Assembly: GCA_028868455.1 (NCBI GenBank)
Contig: JAGWUK010000059.1
Span: 1-10,484 of the forward strand
DNA length: 10,484 nt
Direction of reading: 5' to 3'
DNA from: Burkholderiales bacterium
Lineage (GTDB): Bacteria > Pseudomonadota > Gammaproteobacteria > Burkholderiales > Burkholderiaceae_D
In this document: positions 8,258-10,484 of the stretch, in pieces
Position numbering within the stretch: the first letter of the stretch is position 1
Layout: each line of letters begins with the position of its first letter
Program-made: the position numbers and the translations under genes
The notes under the pieces: model-generated
Seen by the model: the letters and a program-made list of their open reading frames with translations, nothing else
What the model was told of the DNA's origin: nothing
Databases searched by the model: none

Positions 8258-9553
8258 TTACATGTAAGTGGGCACCAAGCAATGTTTATGCTCGATGTGA
8301 TATTCAAATTCTTCGCGGAAATTCTTGATCATTGCGCGTACCGGCATCGCTGCCGCATCGCCGAGAGCACAGATTGTCTTGCCCTGGATATTGTCAGCGA
8401 TGGAATTCAGCATATCCAGATCATCTGGACGGCCTTGTCCATGCTCAATTCTATGCACCATGCGATACAGCCAGCCTGTACCTTCACGGCAAGGAGTGCA
8501 CTGGCCGCAGGACTCTTCAAAATAGAAGTAAGACAGGCGCAACAGTGACTTGACCATACAACGAGTCTCATCCATGACGATAACAGCACCAGAACCCAGC
8601 ATGGAGCCAGCCTTGGCAATGGAATCGTAGTCCATGTCAGTCGCCATCATCACATCGCCAGTCAATACAGGCATGGAGGAACCGCCAGGGATCACTGCCT
8701 TGATTTTTTTGCCGTCACGCATTCCGCCGGCCAGTTCCAGCAAGGTGGCAAACGGCGTACCCAAAGGTACTTCGTAATTACCAGGCTTTGCTACGTCGCC
8801 AGACATGGAGAAAATTTTGGTGCCGCCGTTATTAGGCTTGCCCAGCGCAGCGTATTTCTCACCTCCCATGGCCAGCACGAAAGGGACGGCTGCAAAAGTT
8901 TCTGTGTTATTGATCGTAGTTGGCTTGCCGTACAGACCAAAACTGGCAGGAAAAGGTGGCTTGAAGCGTGGCTGCCCTTTCTTGCCTTCCAGCGATTCCA
9001 GCAAAGCTGTTTCTTCACCGCAGATGTAAGCACCATAGCCGTGGAAAGCATGCAACTGAAAATTGAAATCGGAACCGGCGATCTTGTCACCCAGCATACC
9101 TGCAGCGCGTGCCTCTTCGATCGCTTCTTCGAAACGGTCGTAGTCAGCAAAAATCTCACCATGAATATAGTTGTAACCAACTGTGATACCCATCGCATAA
9201 GCACCTATGGCCATGCCTTCAATCAGCGCATGCGGGTTATAGCGGATGATGTCACGGTCCTTGAATGTACCAGGCTCACCCTCATCCGTATTACATACGA
9301 GGTATTTTTGGCCCGGAAACTGACGTGGCATGAAACTCCACTTCAGACCGGTGGGGAAACCCGCGCCACCGCGACCACGCAGGGAAGAAGCCTTCAACTC
9401 AGCAATGACTTGCTCAGGAGGGATTTTTTCATTCAGGATACGTTTCAGAGATTCGTAGCCACCACGTGCTACGTAATCTTGCAAATGCCAGTTTTTACCG
9501 TCCAGGCCAGCAAGTATCAAAGGCTTAATATGGCGATTATGCAGACTCGTCAT
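8258..9553 (-). CDS. nuoF: NADH-quinone oxidoreductase subunit F (NuoF), NADH- and FMN-binding
   Basis: NuoF is where NADH is oxidised: it binds NADH and FMN and passes electrons to its [4Fe-4S] cluster N3. The protein has 431 residues (E. coli about 445). The FMN/NADH-site glycine-rich stretch [14 protein letters not shown] spans about 59-72, followed by [15 protein letters not shown] at about 87-101. The nucleotide-binding signature [17 protein letters not shown] is at 174-190. The C-terminal cluster motif [12 protein letters not shown] supplies Cys349, Cys352 and Cys355, with Cys395 in [10 protein letters not shown] as the fourth ligand. All key residues are intact. The ATG at 9553 overlaps the nuoE stop by one base (TAATG), with GAGG at 9561-9564, 7 nt upstream, supporting the start. 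Electrons go on to the NuoG clusters, while N1a of NuoE sits beside the flavin. Confidence 0.98.
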   Translation of the reverse strand: MTSLHNRHIKPLILAGLDGKNWHLQDYVARGGYESLKRILNEKIPPEQVIAELKASSLRGRGGAGFPTGLKWSFMPRQFPGQKYLVCNTDEGEPGTFKDRDIIRYNPHALIEGMAIGAYAMGITVGYNYIHGEIFADYDRFEEAIEEARAAGMLGDKIAGSDFNFQLHAFHGYGAYICGEETALLESLEGKKGQPRFKPPFPASFGLYGKPTTINNTETFAAVPFVLAMGGEKYAALGKPNNGGTKIFSMSGDVAKPGNYEVPLGTPFATLLELAGGMRDGKKIKAVIPGGSSMPVLTGDVMMATDMDYDSIAKAGSMLGSGAVIVMDETRCMVKSLLRLSYFYFEESCGQCTPCREGTGWLYRMVHRIEHGQGRPDDLDMLNSIADNIQGKTICALGDAAAMPVRAMIKNFREEFEYHIEHKHCLVPTYM

Positions 9554-10038
9554 TATTTAACCTCTTTCAATTCATTGACCAGACCGTCAATTTTTTCATT
9601 CGACATGAAACTGCACATACGCTTGTTATTGACCAGCATGACAGGCGCATCTCCGCAGGCCCCCATGCACTCGCCTTCCACCAGAGTGAACTGGCCGTCA
9701 GCTGTAGTCTCTTTATAATCTATTCCTAGCCTTTGCTTCAGGTGATACGCTGCACGCTCACCACCAGACAAGGCGCAAGGGAGATTGGTGCAGACCGAAA
9801 TCTTGAATTTACCCACCGGCTTGGTGTTGTACATATTGTAGAAAGTCGCAACTTCCTGCACTGCTACTGCTGGCATGCCGATGTAGTCAGCGAGAGTCTG
9901 CATGACTTCCGGCGATACCCAGCCAGTTTCATCCTGGGCAATAGCCAATGCGGCCATCACAGCGGACTGGCGCTGGTCCGCCGGGAACTTTGCAAGTTCA
10001 CGATCAATTTTTTTAAATGCCTGCTCTGATAACACCAT
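9553..10038 (-). CDS. nuoE: NADH-quinone oxidoreductase subunit E (NuoE), [2Fe-2S] thioredoxin-like
   Basis: NuoE is the 24-kDa-type subunit that carries the [2Fe-2S] cluster N1a next to the FMN of NuoF. The protein has 161 residues, close to the usual 160-170. The N-terminal half is a helical bundle containing [18 protein letters not shown] and the family motif [18 protein letters not shown] (about 60-77). The C-terminal half has a thioredoxin-like fold with ligands Cys83 and Cys88 in [12 protein letters not shown] and Cys124 and Cys128 in [14 protein letters not shown]. The ATG at 10038 is preceded by GAGG at 10047-10050, 8 nt away, which fixes the start. The gap after nuoD is 37 bp and contains only that site and a tiny inverted repeat. 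The stop shares one base with the nuoF start. Confidence 0.98.
   Translation of the reverse strand: MVLSEQAFKKIDRELAKFPADQRQSAVMAALAIAQDETGWVSPEVMQTLADYIGMPAVAVQEVATFYNMYNTKPVGKFKISVCTNLPCALSGGERAAYHLKQRLGIDYKETTADGQFTLVEGECMGACGDAPVMLVNNKRMCSFMSNEKIDGLVNELKEVK
9561..9564 (-). promoter_or_regulatory. Shine-Dalgarno site of nuoF inside nuoE
   Basis: The minus strand reads AAAGAGG, then TTAAATA, then the nuoF ATG, whose A is the last base of the nuoE TAA stop. The 7-nt spacing is near optimal. Because it lies within the last codons of nuoE, ribosomes finishing nuoE could reinitiate directly on nuoF, fitting the need for matched NuoE and NuoF amounts. Confidence 0.7.
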
Positions 10039-10046
10039 AGCTAATG

Positions 10047-10050
10047 CCTC
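10047..10050 (-). promoter_or_regulatory. Shine-Dalgarno site of nuoE
   Basis: The minus strand reads GAGG, then CATTAGCT, then the nuoE ATG, giving an 8-nt spacing. It supports the ATG at 10038 as the nuoE start and lies in the 37-bp gap between nuoD and nuoE. Confidence 0.65.
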
Positions 10051-10058
10051 GATTCGAC

Positions 10059-10069
10059 GCCCTCAGGGC
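10059..10069 (-). repeat. Tiny GC-rich inverted repeat between nuoD and nuoE
   Basis: GCCC and GGGC flank TGA on the minus strand, making a 4-bp perfect stem. It begins shortly after the nuoD stop. It has no following T-run, so it does not look like an intrinsic terminator, and it is short enough to be chance. It could modestly stabilise the end of the nuoD message. Confidence 0.25.
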
Positions 10070-10075
10070 ACCGCT

Positions 10076-10484
10076 TTATCTATCAATCTCACCAAACACA
10101 ATATCCTGAGTACCGATGATCGTTACCGCATCAGCAATCATGTGACCTTTTGCCATTTCATCCAAACCCTGCAAATGCGCGAAACCTGGCGCACGGATTT
10201 TCAGACGATAAGGCTTGTTAGCGCCATCCGACATCAAGTAAATACCAAACTCGCCTTTAGGATGCTCAACTGCAGCATAAGCTTCACCAGCAGGAACATG
10301 AAAACCTTCGGTGAACAGTTTGAAGTGATGGATGAGTTCTTCCATATTCGACTTCATGTTCACGCGATGTGGTGGCGCAACCTTGTGATTATCGGTAATC
10401 ACTGGCCCCTGGTTATTTCTCAGCCACTCAACGCACTGTTTGATGATGCGGTTAGACTGGCGCATTTCTTCCACTCGCACCAGG
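10076..10484 (-). CDS. nuoD: NADH-quinone oxidoreductase subunit D (NuoD), C-terminal part only
   Basis: NuoD is the 49-kDa-type subunit which, with NuoB and NuoH, forms the quinone reduction site; it descends from the large subunit of [NiFe] hydrogenases. The window contains only about the last 136 codons of a protein usually near 417 residues; the frame stays open to the window edge. Recognisable C-terminal features are [20 protein letters not shown] (about 92 residues before the stop), the [15 protein letters not shown] block, [16 protein letters not shown], and the terminal FGEIDR typical of the family. The GTG codon at 10480-10478 is internal, not a start. The catalytic His and Tyr of the quinone site lie in the missing N-terminal part. 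The visible part shows no NuoC fusion, but since NuoC would precede NuoD, the lack of fusion is inferred from the betaproteobacterial gene order. Confidence 0.97.
   Translation of the reverse strand, partial: LVRVEEMRQSNRIIKQCVEWLRNNQGPVITDNHKVAPPHRVNMKSNMEELIHHFKLFTEGFHVPAGEAYAAVEHPKGEFGIYLMSDGANKPYRLKIRAPGFAHLQGLDEMAKGHMIADAVTIIGTQDIVFGEIDR

Noticed and set aside
8257..8268. A perfect 12-bp palindrome, CTTACATGTAAG, at the end of nuoF.
   Set aside because: It is mostly formed by the last codons and stop of nuoF (Tyr-Met-stop), stands alone, and matches no regulator site I can name with confidence; probably chance.
9041..9718. A 225-codon open frame on the plus strand opposite nuoF and nuoE.
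   Set aside because: It is antisense to two unmistakable, intact genes, its product resembles no family I know, and its composition is that of a reverse-frame shadow. The same applies to the many shorter plus-strand frames across the window.
10076..10480. A GTG at 10480-10478 as the start of a short 134-residue gene.
   Set aside because: The frame stays open to the window edge and the sequence is clearly the C-terminal part of NuoD, so the GTG is an internal valine codon.

Overview
The window is one continuous stretch of a proton-pumping NADH:quinone oxidoreductase (respiratory complex I, type I NADH dehydrogenase) operon. Every supported gene lies on the minus strand, so transcription runs from high to low coordinates. 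The order is nuoD (3' end only), nuoE, nuoF, nuoG, nuoH, nuoI, nuoJ, nuoK, nuoL, nuoM (truncated at its 3' end by the window edge). nuoA-C should lie beyond base 10484 and nuoN beyond base 1; this is inferred from the conserved order of the operon. nuoD is separate from nuoC rather than fused to it as in E. coli.

The protein sequences suggest a betaproteobacterium of the order Burkholderiales. NuoG is about 768 residues, ends soon after its molybdopterin-fold domain, and has no extra N7 cluster motif. NuoH is about 355 residues, and NuoL is about 680 residues with a histidine-rich loop. The base composition is moderate and appears slightly below 50% GC, which would fit lower-GC members such as some Oxalobacteraceae or Polynucleobacter-like lineages. 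The family-level assignment is a guess; the order-level one is firmer.

By region: 10484-10076 holds the end of NuoD (quinone-site subunit of the connecting Q module). From 10038 to 5919 come NuoE, NuoF and NuoG, the NADH-oxidising N module with FMN and the Fe-S chain. From 5922 to 4354 come NuoH, the membrane anchor of the Q module, and NuoI, which carries the last Fe-S clusters before quinone. From 4337 to 1 come NuoJ, NuoK, NuoL and NuoM, the membrane arm that translocates protons. Together they pass electrons from NADH through FMN and the Fe-S clusters to quinone and couple this to proton export across the cytoplasmic membrane.

The genes are tightly packed. nuoE/nuoF overlap by 1 nt, nuoG/nuoH overlap by 4 or 1 nt depending on the start, nuoJ/nuoK abut with no gap, and the other gaps are 12-37 bp. 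The exception is a 75-bp nuoK-nuoL gap that contains two small inverted repeats. I see no internal promoter, no convincing terminator, no RNA gene, no mobile element, no CRISPR array and no plus-strand gene. There is no gene-free stretch over 300 bases. All reading frames look intact and the expected cofactor ligands and proton-channel residues are present. I regard this as an ordinary core metabolic region; I did not find an undescribed system, and the findings below are modest.
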